NCBI GenBank assembly: GCA_002914805.1
Contig: JXTB01000017.1
Span: forward strand, 339,560-403,559
Origin: Parasponia andersonii
Lineage: Eukaryota > Streptophyta > Magnoliopsida > Rosales > Cannabaceae
Direction of reading: 5' to 3'
Length of the DNA stretch: 64,000 nt
This document shows positions 24,901 through 37,408 of this stretch, one piece after another. Under the pieces are notes generated by a model. It did not search any database. It worked only from the letters and a program-made list of their open reading frames with translations, and was not told the DNA's origin. The number at the start of each line of letters is the position of its first letter. The first letter of the stretch is position 1. The position numbers were made by a program, and so were the translations under genes.

Positions 24901-27654
24901 AGACAGTTATGAGAGCTAATGTGATGCTACATTTGTCCACAATACAACCACAAGAATGCCCTCCATATAACCAATTATGTGCGTGTATTTACTAAGACGA
25001 AAAATATGTTATCAGTAAATTATCCTGGTATCTTGCATAAAGAAAACAGTATGATATCGCAAGCTCTTTGAAGGACAAAAAGGGTGGCAGCTGGACATAG
25101 GGAGAAACTTTGTGCCAGTGCCCGGAACAAAGCTGTCTGGGGTTTTGAAGTTCTGAAAAAGTCCCAAAAGTTACTCAGTTTTCACACCAAGTCTGTGCTA
25201 ATTCAAAATCATCCCATACATATGTAGGTTGCCAATCTAGTAGGTATTCTTTGTTTTTTTACCTATGTATAAGTATTTTTTTTAGCCGTTGGATCAACAT
25301 CTAATAGTGATCCAACGGTTACAATGATATATATGAAAAAACGTGCATCATTAATACTATTCTCTCTTACTTTTTAATATAAAACAATGTGCATGGTGAA
25401 TTGTAATTGACCAAAACGATACTTATGTATAGGTAAAAAAAAATACCTACTGGATTTGGTTGCCAATCCAGTAGATATTTTTTTTTAGCCATTGGATCAT
25501 CATCTAATGGTGATCCAACAACTATGATGAGGTGCATGAAAAGACGTGCATCATTAATGCTATTTTTCTCTCTTACTTTTTATAATAAAAAAATATGCAT
25601 AATAAATTTTCATTGGCCAAAATGATACCTATATGTTGATTAAAAAAAAAGTGCCTATATATATTTGCATCATATTCAGATAACAACGATAATTCTACAC
25701 GTTCCATTATTATGATGGAACATTACCCTGAGTACTGCATAAAGAAATGATTTGTGTGTTCTAGCAATATGCAAGATCTGCCTTGAATCAAAGTACTTGT
25801 CAGAATTCTACACTATACTATTCTTTTAAACTTGAAACCATTCCAGCCTAATTTGCATGGTTTATTCACATTATTTTCCTGATTTTCAATGAACTGCCTA
25901 CTAGAGTGAATTTTTTTTTTTTTTTTTTTGGAGAATTGCTTCTGTGTCTCTATTGGTCAAAGGTACTTAGACTCAATGCCTGTATTGTCAGTAATAAACG
26001 TTCTTAACAAAAAATACGTAAACGCAGACTTTTGGACTAATCAAAATTACCAATGGTTCAAGAAAGCATATAATACCTCGGAATCTTTGGGTATGTGTTG
26101 CACAGCACGTACCACAGCTGACCTTCCCTCGAAAACCAAAACAGAATTCGGCAAGCAACTAGAGCACCAAAAACGTTTAACAGACTGAAGCAGGAGGATG
26201 GTATCTAAAACATAGGAATCAATCAAAATCTTTACCTATAATTAATTTAGATAAAAATAGTTACCTGTGATTAATGATGGAAATGATAGGAAACAGTCCA
26301 GTCCCTAGGGGTCTCAATTCAGTATCACAAATGGTATGTGCATTGCAAGCGAGCTGCATGGACAGAGAAGGATCTTATTTCAGAAAGTTTTCAATTTAAA
26401 GATCAATCAGTCTTATTTGGACATCCTACATCCGATATACAATTAGATCCATCGCCACTTATGCAAGACCACAAGTCAAGGAGGTAGGCAGGTTAATAAT
26501 TAGCAGTTTCGGGTAAGAGGCTTAAGATCACTCCTATCTTTTTACAAGAGACAAAGGGGGAAAGAGGTTTGAGACAAAATTGTGCTAACAAGAGTACCTT
26601 GGAAAAGTTTTCTGCAATCTCCTTTATGTTGATATTAGGCATCTGAAGTATCAAGTTGACAAGGTTAGCCATCTGAGCATAGAGCACTAGTTGCTTCTCA
26701 TCAATGTCCGTCATATCTTTCATAAAGCGTCAATGCAAAACAATTGAAACCAAAACACCAAATCGAGGAAAAAGAAACAAGTAGAAAATAAATTCAGGGT
26801 ACTGAACCAAAAGAGAAATGGAAAAGGATACGAGAGACCAGTGCCTCCACCAATTTGTAGTTTTCCATACTAGTAGCAGGAATGACCTGGTAGCAGCAAC
26901 AAGAGGAAGGAAGAGAAACATAGTTATTCATAGTCATACCATTTATCCCACAAACTATAGAAAGTTTGTGTACCCACTTCCAAAATTGTTATCCATTCAA
27001 CAAATAGAGGTATACCCTGAAGAGATAATCCAAAACTAAGCAAAAATTAGCATACCCTTTGGGTTTCCAATCTCATCCGAATGTAGAGTCGGAGCATCAG
27101 ACGTATAGAAGGTGTAACAGATTTTCGCCTTTCTTTATCGAGCTTGGAAAGAGCATCACATTCAAGACGATGCAATTTCCACTCCTCCTTCTGAAAATCA
27201 TTTCAAACCAGTAAATGAATGAATGAACAAAGACATACATCGATCTTTAACCCAAAAAAAAAAAATGATAATAACAATAATAATGAAAAATCTCCATGAA
27301 CATACCTGGCATGAGCTACCACAATACCAAATCACCTGACAAGCTGAGCACTTCTTAAGATTACTCGTCCCAAAACAACCATCACATCTCGACTCCACAC
27401 CGGACTTGTTCGGTGCCGAAGCATAAGGCTTTTCCCTCAGAATGACCTCTCCTGCAAATTTTCACTACTTACCACCATTCCAACTACTTCATTTCTTTGC
27501 TATTATTTTGTTTTTCGAAGGAAGAAAAAAAAAAAAAACTAGAGCGAGAGAGACCTGGATGGAAGTCTCTGGTGGTAAAGAGGCAGCGACCTTTGACTGG
27601 GCGAGTGGAAACAACTAAACCCCAATCATTAAGCCCGCTCTGCAAATCTTCCAT
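21953..27654 (-). CDS. ASHR1: SET and MYND domain methyltransferase, ASHR1/SDG37 type
   Basis: SMYD-class lysine methyltransferase (S-adenosylmethionine donor; histone or non-histone substrate, not settled for the plant protein). Coding exons on minus: 27654-27555, 27451-27306, 27190-27056, 26886-26832, 26716-26598, 26353-26265, 26158-26077, 24818-24714, 24514-24424, 24325-24206, 24001-23895, 23730-23661, 22504-22441, 22118-21953. All are GT..AG and in phase; 1449 bases, 482 aa, matching the Arabidopsis ASHR1 length. The split SET domain begins near residues 22-43 (GRCLFTTRDFHPGEVILREK). It is interrupted by a MYND zinc finger with C56, C59, C68, C71, C77, C81, H89 and C93, and resumes with NHSCLPNS (213-220) and ISYIET (245-250). 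Post-SET cysteines (CKCLRC) and a helical C-terminal repeat domain (YKTIEKLQRKL...TREKLLK) follow. No lesion seen. Intron 7 is large because of two MITEs. Head to head with HCS1. Confidence 0.95.
25227..25458 (+). mobile_element. MITE copy B, in ASHR1 intron 7
   Basis: Begins GGTTGCCAATCTAGTAGGTA and ends AATACCTACTGGATTTGG. The internal hairpin pair GCCGTTGGATCA / TGATCCAACGGT lies near 25285-25320. It is joined directly to copy C. The host gene is transcribed from the opposite strand. Confidence 0.8.
25459..25668 (+). mobile_element. MITE copy C, joined to copy B in ASHR1 intron 7
   Basis: Starts TTGCCAATCCAGTAGATATT right after copy B. It has CATTGGATCATCATCTAATG and TGATCCAACA inside; the right terminal repeat is eroded to AAAAAAAAAGTGCCTATATA. 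Same orientation as copy B, so this is a head-to-tail pair. Confidence 0.75.
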
Positions 27655-28312
27655 GGCCGTCGTCGTCGTCCTCGTAAGAACGAGACAAACAGGAAATTTA
27701 CGCCAAATGAGTTAGGACTGAAAAGCAACGCCCTCAAAAGAAAGTATACGGCTGTAATAAAATGACAAAAGTACCCTTCACAAACTTCTTTAATTCCACT
27801 GTTAGTTTGAGCCAAAAAACAAAAATGAGAATATCAAATACAATCTTTAAGCTCCTTAATCTTAATCTCAATATCCAGATTCATATTCTATATGTATTGA
27901 AATTTATTATTTAATACTAATGCACTCTCTTTTATTCTTCTGAGTCTTATTATCAAAGCTTCATATTACACTGAAGAAAAATGTATTTAGCACTTCTCTT
28001 CCAGAAAATTTGATCAAATCACACTTTAGTAAACATCAGCAATTCAAGTTGATTCCAGAAAACTCCACCAGCAGAACAAATCAAGGTTTTATATAAACGT
28101 ATCAATAATTTAGAGAGAGAGAGAGAGATAGTTTGAATTCATCTCATTCCATTGTGATCTATATTTATATATTGAGTTGAGTTCTAATTTGGTGCTAAAA
28201 CTTGGGTGAGTCTTTCTATTTTATTCAAAGCATTTGACATTGCAAAGTTCAAAAACAGAGAGGGCCGATGCTAATGCTTTATAGTTGAAAAGTGCGTTTT
28301 TTGGAAACTCGT

Positions 28313-28358
<46 letters not shown>

Positions 28359-28436
28359 TATTTGAGCGGTGTCGTATTTTCCCATCTTTGTCGTATTTGG
28401 CCAATTTGTTGTCATACTACACAGTTTTGACACTTG
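27655..28436. promoter_or_regulatory. Shared divergent promoter region of ASHR1 and HCS1
   Basis: ASHR1 starts leftward at 27654 and the HCS1 leader ORF starts rightward at 28437, so about 780 bases must hold both promoters and 5' UTRs. A (GA)n tract at 28112-28130 and a poly-A run at 28319-28353 are visible. No unambiguous TATA box was assigned. Confidence 0.6.
28319..28353. repeat. Poly-A run of about 35 bases
   Basis: Uninterrupted A tract roughly 85 bases upstream of the HCS1 leader ORF. It could be the tail of an old retroposon or a simple slippage tract. Confidence 0.85.
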
Positions 28437-28460
28437 ATGTCTCCGCCAGAAGGAAGTTGA
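28437..28460 (+). promoter_or_regulatory. Upstream micro-ORF in the HCS1 leader
   Basis: ATG TCT CCG ... TGA encodes MSPPEGS and stops 50 bases before the first HCS1 start codon. In Arabidopsis HCS1 a small uORF is known to control which of two start codons is used and hence targeting. Presence here is seen; function is inferred. Confidence 0.55.
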
Positions 28461-28510
28461 GCGAGTAGGTGGCAGAGCACGAGAAGTCGAAAAAGAGAGG
28501 CAGCAAACTC

Positions 28511-31500
28511 ATGCTCAAGTTCACCTCCTCCCTAGTACTTGTACGAAACTCTTCTTTTCACTCTCTCTCACTTCCAAAAACTCTCTTCTCATTTCTCTCT
28601 CCACACCACTCACCCTTCTTCTTCTCTACCACTTTCTCCCTTTCCATGGCCGCCGCCGCCGCCGCCACCACCACACCCTCAGGTTCGCTCCCCTCAACTC
28701 CTATATCTATCTACTCTTACATTTTTCTCTGTTTGGTTCCATAGAAAGAAAAAAAAAAAAAAAAAACCAAACCTTTAAGTAATAATAATAGAGTTTGTCT
28801 GTGTTTGTGCAGCTACGGATTCCGATTCGCCTTGTACTCTGGTCCTCTGTGGTAAATCCATGGCGGAGAACCTGATTGCCAAATCGCTCAGGGAGAATAA
28901 CACCCTGAAGCTCCGTGAGAACGTCGGCGTCTCGGTCCTTCTGCGCTCCGAACTGGATAATAAACCCTTGGAGGAGGAGGAAGACTCGTTCCGAATCGAC
29001 TCATTCATGGCTTCTCTCTCCACCAATCGCTTTGGAAGGTTCCTACTATGGTCTCCGCGCTTGACGTCCACGCACGACGTTGTTTCGCAGTGAGTTTTGC
29101 TACTACTATTCTTTCCAAGCCTTTGGCTTCATTCGGCGGTTTCCAATTTTTTTCAATTTTTGGGGGGGTGGGAAAGTGAATTCTGTTTTAGTTGTGTACA
29201 GAAATTTCGATGAGATTCCGGGCGGTTCGGTCTGCGTTGCTGATATTCAGTACAAAGGGAGAGGTTTGAGATTTGCCAATTGAAGATTTACTTGACATTG
29301 TTTGTGTTGGGATAATGAGTCTTAAATTGTTAATGGTTGAAAGCCACTTTGTGAGTGGTGCTGTGTTCAAGTCCCCGTAAATGTATCTTTATGGGGAAAA
29401 AAAGAAAAACCATGTTAATGGTGTGAAAGATGTGAATTGTACAGGCCGGACGAAGAATAAGTGGGAGTCGCCTAAGGGTGGCCTTCTCTTCTCTTTCACA
29501 TTGCAGATGGAAGATGGAAGAGTCGTGCCTCTTGTACAATATGTTGTTTCTCTTGCTGTTACGGAGGCCATCAAGGAGATTTGTGATAAAAATGTAAGTT
29601 GCTCTTTTACTCCTTCGCAATCTGAGCTGATTGAATTTGAATATGAAGTACGAAATCCAAGCTTGATCCTTGTGAAATTGAAATGCGGTTAGCGGACATA
29701 GCTAGAACGCGTTTGACCATGAACTTGATGGCTGTCTTGAAGTGTAATCTGGGATTATCTTGATAGTTCGTATAAAATGCAAATTCGTAAGTAAATTGGA
29801 TAGTATGAATTTGTCCAATATACTGCCTTAGAAGGATCCTTTGATCCCGGATGAATATTTTCTTTGATATTTTCATTTAGGAGACCTGCTTTAAGGGCAT
29901 TGTGGTAATGGAATAATTGCATTGTGAAGCATTTTGATGTCATTCATCTAATTCCTAATTAACGAATTAATGAAACCTTGTAGCTGAAAATTAGTTGCTT
30001 GTGCAGTCTTACAGAGTAAAGAGAAGAAGCTGTAGAAAATAGGCAACAGTAGAAAAGGTTGTAGAGTAGAAGACAAAGACTCACCTTAGTATCAATCTAT
30101 TTGATTGAGATTCTCGTATAAGTGCACCATAGGACTCTCTTTGTAAATTATATTTGTCTGGACCATGCACACAAAAAATGGTCATTATTTCGCAGTAACA
30201 TTCTGTAGTTACAAATTGATATGCTTTTCTGGATGCATATCCATTTCAGGGTTTACCATATGTTGACATTAGGATAAAATGGCCGAACGATCTTTACTTA
30301 AACAACATCAAAGTTGGAGGAGTTCTCTGCACTTCAACATATAAGTCGAAGAAGTTCAATGTCAGTGTTGGTAAATAAACTCTTACTTCGGATGATGATA
30401 TGTAAATTTTACCTATAGGCATGTCCATGCTGCCACAATTTTAAATGTTCTGTTATTTATAATTCTGCTAAACCTGATTCTTAATTAGTAATTTAGAGAT
30501 GTCATCACACTCACTTAATCTCAATTAAAAACAAAAATAAGGTCCAAAATTTATTTTTTGTGATAGAGTTTAAATTTGCTTGTCTTCTTGCAGGTATAGG
30601 TCTGAATGTTGATAATGAGAAGCCAACAACATGTTTGAATGCTTTTCTTAAGGAACTCTCCATTGCAGATTACAAGTTTAAAAGAGAAGATATTCTTGCC
30701 ACCTTCTTTAGCAAATTTGAAAAGTTCTTTGATATTTTCTTAGATCAAGGTAAATCATTGTCATGCCAGTTTCATTATGAAATATCGTTTTGAAGATTGA
30801 TATGCATTTACTTTTGCTTTAGGATTCTATGTTTTTCTGTGTCTCACTCTCATCTAGATTATGCACAATAGATGAAAATCTCTGAATGCATAGAAACTGC
30901 AAAAACATTCCTTTCACATGCTTCATGTTGAACACATCAGAATTAGAGACTCAAAACTCTTGTTAACATTGAATAACGGAAGAATGTAACTTTTTTTCTT
31001 AGCTTGGAAATAAGCTGGCTATTGCTGCTTGTCACAAGTGCCATTAAAGAACAAGCTTGCTTGTGGTTCTTCAGTCCACTTTAATATTGTTGTTAATCTT
31101 GAGCTATAATGGAATAGTTTGGTGGATTGAGTTGTGGCAACATATTTCCTTTTGAAAAAGCAACTTGAAGCTATAAATATTTTATAGGAGACTAGTACCA
31201 TTTGTGCACTCTCTTTAATATTATGTAATATATGCATATTTATATATATATATATATCTATATATATAGTATTTTTTTTTTCCCACGTAGTCTCTGGAGA
31301 TATGGAGAATTAGGTTATTCTTAATGACATGTTTGTTCTGAAAATTAACCTATATTGAGACACTTCCAGATAGTTTTAGAAGTCTTATATCTTGGCAAAG
31401 ATCAACAAGCTTCATTCATGTGGTTAGGTAGGCTACTGTCAGGGTTGCTATTATTAAGACATTACAGCTCTTAAGAGTTAGTTGACAGAACTGGTTAGAA

Positions 31501-34415
31501 TGTTAAGTCGATCATACATGTACATTATTTAGAAACCTTCTGTAAACACTCCTATATTTCTCTTCCATTATTCTGTTCTGTTCTCTCCTTTATTTTTCAG
31601 TCATATTTTTTTTTATAAGAAACTGAAATTTATTAAAACAGAAAAAGGAGCACAAGAGGATGATGAGAAATCATCAGAACTACAACCAAAGGCACCAGTC
31701 CCTGGTTAAGACAGAAAAAGAAATGTCTTTAAACTCTTTCTTGTTGTACACCCACAACGCAACCCAGTATTTAACCCTGTCCTATACAACCTCTGCATCC
31801 CTCTTTGCATCCCCCTTGCTCTCTTCAAAAATCCGTTGACTTATTTCCAGCCAGATTGCCCAGAAAATCGCCATAACGGTGACGTTCCACAGCTTCATCC
31901 TTCTAGCCTGCATATACTTCATTACTAAATTGCATATACTTTGCTAAATTTTGAATTTAACAATAACACCAACAAGTTCTTTGGTCATATCATGCAGGAT
32001 TCCAGTCTCTTGAGGAGCTATACTATAAAACCTGGCTACACAGGTAAATTTGGATCTTGACTACTCTCAGTTTGCAACTTTATGGCTGGGTTCAAGGTAC
32101 AGATGCACAGTATGTTCTTTCAATGAATGCATTAGTGGCATGTGAGCCAAGGATGCCCATTCATATTGTTGTAAACTTTTTTTTAATACCAGTCACATCC
32201 ATTCTTAAGCTCTCAAAAGTTCTGCTTAAAAACTCTTCTTAGTAGATAAATTTCAGGTTCAAGTTTGTCCATGCCATCACTTAATCTACTGTCGCATTAA
32301 AACTCAAAATTTTGAGTCATACTTCTGTCATCTTCTGCTGACTTGGTATCCTGACAAAATTTGTGATTTTTCATCCTTGCACCAACTTTTAACGAAGGTT
32401 TAAATTAATGCTTTCTTGGTACATTTGCTTTAACTGAATATTTAAAGAGTGAAGGCATATATTTGTTGAAATGGCAGGCCATCCTCTCTTTTCACAGCTA
32501 GCTTGTTGTGTACATTTGAAGTCAATGATTTTGGTTTATTTATGCAGTGGGCAGAGAGTTATTGTACAAGAAAAAACTGGGGACCAAGTAGTGGAGAACG
32601 TAGTGACAATTCAGGTACGAGTATGGCATATTCAAAGACGGGCTAGATAAGTCACTTTTATATGGTAAAAGTGCCAACTTCAAACTTCAGTACCCCTTGT
32701 GGTGATTCTAACCTGGAAACATCATTTTGATTTTTTTTTTTCCGTTCTGATAACTATTTTCCAGTTGTCAGATGTATAAGTTTCAAAATAGACTTTTTCG
32801 GGCATTTTTTTTTTTTTTTTTAAAGAAACATCTAAATCTTTTATTTGTAGGGTTTGACGTCTTCAGGATATTTGTTAGCTGTTGGCGATGACAATCAGAT
32901 GTGTGAACTTCATCCTGATGGGAATAGGTAAATTATCTGTGTTCTTTCTGTGTGTAGTAACTTCAATCTCCATATAGTTTCCTATGGACCACTAAATAAA
33001 CATGGACTGTAATCGCTTTTTTTTATATTATCTCTATAAGGTTCTCCAGGAAACCCAAAAACTGGTGAGAGAATTTAGGATAAACTGATCCATAAGGTAA
33101 GATTCAATAGTTGGACTTTTTTCCCAACAAAGAAAAACTTGAGTCAGTTTAAACATTGAGAAGATGCCAAACTGAGAAGAAGAATTTCATCTTCAACCAA
33201 ATATTTTTTCTTTCCAAGGAGAATAGGGGACAATTCTGGGCACTAGGTTTGCTATATGATTAGGTAACAATCCATGATTGCACGAACAAATGACACAACA
33301 TGTAGTATGCTTGACTATGCGCTGAGCAAGTAATCAACAAATTTTGTTTTATACACGATTGTGTCGATAATTTTTTGTTTAATGAAATGAATGATTAAGA
33401 TTTCTCAAAAAATATTTCTAATAGCCAGATCAACAATCCTAATCGTCAAAAAAGGAAAAAGGAGAAAAAAAAAAAAAAAAAAAGAACATCTTCGCTCTTG
33501 TATCTCAGAACCCAACCAATGTAAATATATACACTTTATATATGTGACCAAGCAAAGCCTAGCATTGCTTCCTTTTTCTTTAAAATAAATTTTCCCTGTT
33601 TAATAACGCTTAGATTTTATTAAACAGGGAAAAATTGGCAAGTGGGGTTATATATTGGCCAGTTGCCACGTTTCTTTTCTTTAATTCTTAAATTGTCCAA
33701 CTTCCTCCATAAATGTAAGTTTACTAGAAGCCTTGAATTGTAGATGAGCCTGACTGTTTGACAGCCTTTGTGTTAGCTGGCTTGGTTGAAGGGCCAGCAA
33801 CTTGGACCTTTCCGTTCTGGATTTGAACCATGAAAACGAAAGTGCTAGTAGAGAATGAGTTTATTATGTCCTAGTAATATTATCCTTTTCCTTTTGGTAA
33901 ACAAATTGGCTACTTTTAGATTCTTCTTCAGACCTATTACATATACTAAAGTACCGACCAAATCTCTGTTTCCAGTTTACCATTATAACTATGTATGGAC
34001 TTGTCTGGATCAAACTCGGATATATAACAGGACAAATACTTTAGAAAATGTTTTCCTGCAGAATACTTTGGTACCTGTTTACATAATACATTTTACCATT
34101 CTTCAGGTCTTATCCTTTGACCCCTGGTCTCTCATCTCTTAGTCTTCCATTATTGTTTAAATCTTATGTAGAGGATATTAAATATTGCCATTTATCATGA
34201 ATACACTGCTATTTATTATTGCTCACAAGTCTTTACTTATGTTTAAAACTTTCCGCGCAATAAAAGAGTGTGCACCATCTTTGACTATTCAACCATGTAC
34301 TATGTTAAAGCATTAATCATGATTATGATCTCAAATCAAGTCATCATGACACTGTTTCAAATTTGCATATAGTTTTGACTTCTTCAAAGGCCTGGTTAGA
34401 AGAAAGCTCGACTGA
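28511..34415 (+). CDS. HCS1: Biotin--protein ligase (holocarboxylase synthetase 1)
   Basis: Attaches biotin to carboxylases (acetyl-CoA carboxylase, methylcrotonyl-CoA carboxylase) through biotinyl-AMP. Coding exons: 28511-28682, 28813-29089, 29202-29263, 29445-29593, 30250-30370, 30594-30749, 31998-32043, 32548-32614, 32851-32927, 34373-34415; all GT..AG and in phase; 1170 bases, 389 aa from the first ATG. Residues 1-45 are Ser/Phe/Leu-rich with few acidic residues, like an organelle transit peptide. A second in-frame ATG at 28646 (MAAAAAA) would give a 344-aa cytosolic form. Catalytic motifs: GRGRTKNKW near residues 169-177 (biotin/AMP loop), KWPND at 230-234, K241-VGGVL. The C-terminal ligase domain ends ELHPDGN-SFDFFKGLVRRKLD. 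The last exon codes for only about 14 residues after a 1.4-kb intron. No defect seen. Introns 6 and 9 are large; intron 6 holds a LINE tail. Confidence 0.95.
31606..31912 (-). mobile_element. LINE 3' end in HCS1 intron 6
   Basis: Minus strand reads MAIFWAIWLEISQRIF, then DRVKYWVALWVYNKKEFKD and DWCLWL, ending at a short poly-A (poly-T on plus at 31608-31616). The DRVKYWVALWVYN block nearly matches the LINE in VPS54 intron 1 (around 15676), so both come from one LINE family. A stop interrupts the frame before DRVKYW. Antisense to HCS1. Left and right edges are approximate. Confidence 0.8.
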
Positions 34416-37189
34416 GAAAAGATTCCTGTTCCTGTACAACTTCCACCCGTTCAGCTAAAATCTTGCTGGATCATGTGCTCTCCTGGGGATGTTTTTGTCA
34501 TCTTCATCTTTCTTTTTTCTGTCTTTGGAATTAACTTAATCATTTTATTCACTTTCTTTTTGTTTTGGCTTGTATTTTCTTCTCTCCGAAAGAAGATCTT
34601 GGTCCGAGTTAGAAAATCTTTTCATGCCTTAATAATGTCAGAAAATGTGGATTAGATCCCCGTGAACAATTCTCAGTTTTGCTTTTTGTTATTTGCAGAA
34701 TATTTTAACGCGTAATATGAAATAAGTTATTCTCTGTGAAATCCGTAGTCCTTGCCAGCTTAGAATCTCTTCTTTTTTTTCCCCCTTAAGTAATTATTAT
34801 TATTAGTGTTTTTTCTAAATAAATTTCAAGTGAGTTTATCATAGAAATGGTCATACTCCATTGAGCTGTCTTATACACATGTTGAATATCTATGCCTTGC
34901 CATTATTGTTACTATTATTTTGCTAGAGGCCCTTATTATTTTCTTGTTTGAAAAAAAGCTTCCTGAAAGAACATGTTAGATTTGGTTGGTTTGGCCCAAT
35001 ATTCTATTGACCCCATCATAAACCAGGTGTCCAAACACCATCTCTGGGAAAAGCTGTATATGTACTGTGACGCAAATTGGACTTATAAATTGCCTTTATC
35101 ACTGTTAATTGGTTGAAACATGGAGAAGAAAAGATTCTTCTTCCAAGGAGCCAACTATCATTGGAGGGTGTCACAATGTAGGACAGTCCAACACCTAGAC
35201 AACAGAATGTCCTATGCTTGTAGGGTACATGTTCTTCTCTCTTTGAAATTTTTTTTTTCTTCCTTTTTTTTCCTTAGTGTTTGTAACTTAGTGGGAAGAA
35301 AAAAGAATCCCACCTCCCCACATGCAAGGCATTCGTATATTCAACAAAATGTTAAAAGTGACTAATTTTTAGTTTCTTAATTTTTGATAAGTGACAAATA
35401 TTGTTGTTACGGCTATGAACCCTTTTATTAGGGGGGTCCATTTTGTAGAACAGATAGTCTCTACAGGAGTGTGGGAAAGACGTTTTTGGTGGTGGTCATC
35501 TTCAGAAAAAAGCTGCAAAAGGGGGGCAATGCAAAGACAAGTCTTATTAGGTTCCAAGAGCATTTTGTCCATCTTTGAAAGGCTTTTGAGATTTATTTCC
35601 AAGTTAAGGGTCCGCCAGTGTACCCAACACGTCAAGTTGCAGCTTTTGTCTGTCTCGGGATTGTCTTGCATTTGGGTTGGAAAAGTGGCCAACGTCAAGG
35701 TAAACTCTTGTTCATTGCCTTTCGGCAAAATTTTTATGTGTTTTTTGAGCTGTGGCTGAGATTGTTGGGGAGGGTTTGTCTAAACGTATTCCTAGCGGCT
35801 GAGAAATTCTATAGTAACGTTCTACGAGAAAAAGTAGAAATTGAAAAAAATTCATATTCTTATAATTAATGAATAAGGATTTGGACTCTGAATTTTTTAA
35901 AGAAGAAGTACGGTTATCACTAATAAATTAGAAGCTAGTATGGTACTACTGAATTATACCAGTAGTCATTGAAAAAATAAATAAATAATCAAAATCAAGT
36001 TGCTGTTGTTGTTGATGTGTTATATATATTTGAAATTCTTTGAAGTTAATTTGAGATATAAATGGTAAAGGAAAAAGGAACCAGACGAAAAAAAATGCAC
36101 TTTCGAATAGTCTCAAGCGGATTTCATATTTTAGAAAGTCCCTATTGGAGTCTATGAAGGACTGGATTGAACTAAACAGTTGGTAGAAGCTATGATTTTG
36201 ACAACTTTGTTGTTTCAAGTTATACTTGTTATACTCGGACAATACTTAAAAGAATTAAAAACTAAAAGAATGAACAGTTACCAAGTCAAGTCATCTTTTA
36301 AAATCAAATATCAATTCAATTGACTAATTTAACCGCTAAGAATTTAACAGAACATTTTCATCTTTAAGAATTTAATAGAACATTTTCATCTTTTTTCACT
36401 GTCTTCAAGCTAATGCCGAATCCATTGTTCATAGTCAACATAAGATTGTTGAGCTAGAGTAGACAGGTTCACTTGAAAAGCCAGCCCTTTTCTTAGCATG
36501 CGCGGTAAGAATTTCTTGTGTTTTACAGTGTAAAAATAATTAATATGACATTGGGGAGCGTAGAGAGTTTATCTAATTCAAGATATTGGTACGGAAAGAA
36601 AGCTTGTGTATATGTGGAGAAAGGAATAGAATTGACTCATTATGAAAGACAAGATAAGGATCGCAATCTTTCAAGGGGGAATAATGAAAAAGATTTTGGG
36701 TAAGAGAGATATGCAAAGATCTTTGGATTCAGTCGCATGAGAATTGAGGAAGAGGCTTAGTGAACAATTAATAAAAAGTACAATACCAAACCGATACACT
36801 TTTTCCATTCAACTTATTTGTGATGATTCTTTCAAGTCATACATGTTACAGACATTGCTTACTAACCTATAATGAAAAAAAATCGTAAAAAAAAAAAAAA
36901 TTAAAAACAAACGAGAATGAATAAAAATTTGGAGTTATTATTTGAGTTATCACTTTTTAATTTAACTACCAACGTGAAAATTTGTTTGCTAAATATGTAA
37001 GTAAACACATAAATAAATAAGTGGGGGTCATTTTTTAAGTCTTATTTTTTTAAAAAAATAACATATAAATAAATAAGAGGGAAATAATTAACGAAATGGA
37101 TTGATTTAAGTAATAAAAACACTTATTATTTGAGTCACATTAGAGATAGATATGAAAATCAATTATCCTGAATATGGTATGACGAGGAT
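34416..37189. other. Intergenic DNA, HCS1 3' flank onward
   Basis: The start of this stretch should hold the HCS1 3' UTR. A somewhat GC-richer patch at 35391-35760 is open on both strands (up to 122 codons), but neither translation resembles a family I know. The rest is AT-rich with poly-A/T runs. No gene called. Confidence 0.5.
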
Positions 37190-37236
37190 TGCGTAGCAGT
37201 AGGTTATTAGTTAAGCCCTATTTAAAAAAAAAAACC
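37190..37236 (+). mobile_element. SINE tail fragment
   Basis: GTAGGTTATTAGTTAAGCCC followed by TATTT and poly-A matches the tail shared by the SINEs at 59.5, 62.3 and 63.7 kb. The tRNA-like head is missing. Confidence 0.5.
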
Positions 37237-37376
37237 ACAAATAGATAGGAGGGAAATAATTTTTTTTTTCTCAATCTTATTTAAGGTCCATGACCAGTTA
37301 GTAAATATTACCTAAATGTAAACCAGTGTTATTTAACTTTGGAATAGGAATGAGTATCATCGCTTTGATCGGTCAG

Positions 37377-37408
<32 letters not shown>

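Noticed and set aside
28469..28510. In-frame extension of HCS1 upstream of 28511
   Set aside because: It would start with GTG, not ATG; the first ATG in frame is 28511.
33041..33066. Possible last HCS1 exon giving FSRKPKNW then stop
   Set aside because: The exon at 34373-34415 is in phase and encodes the conserved biotin ligase ending, so the nearer candidate is wrong.
35369..35760. Overlapping frames of about 120 codons on both strands
   Set aside because: Neither looks like a known protein and neither has splice or start context; left as intergenic.
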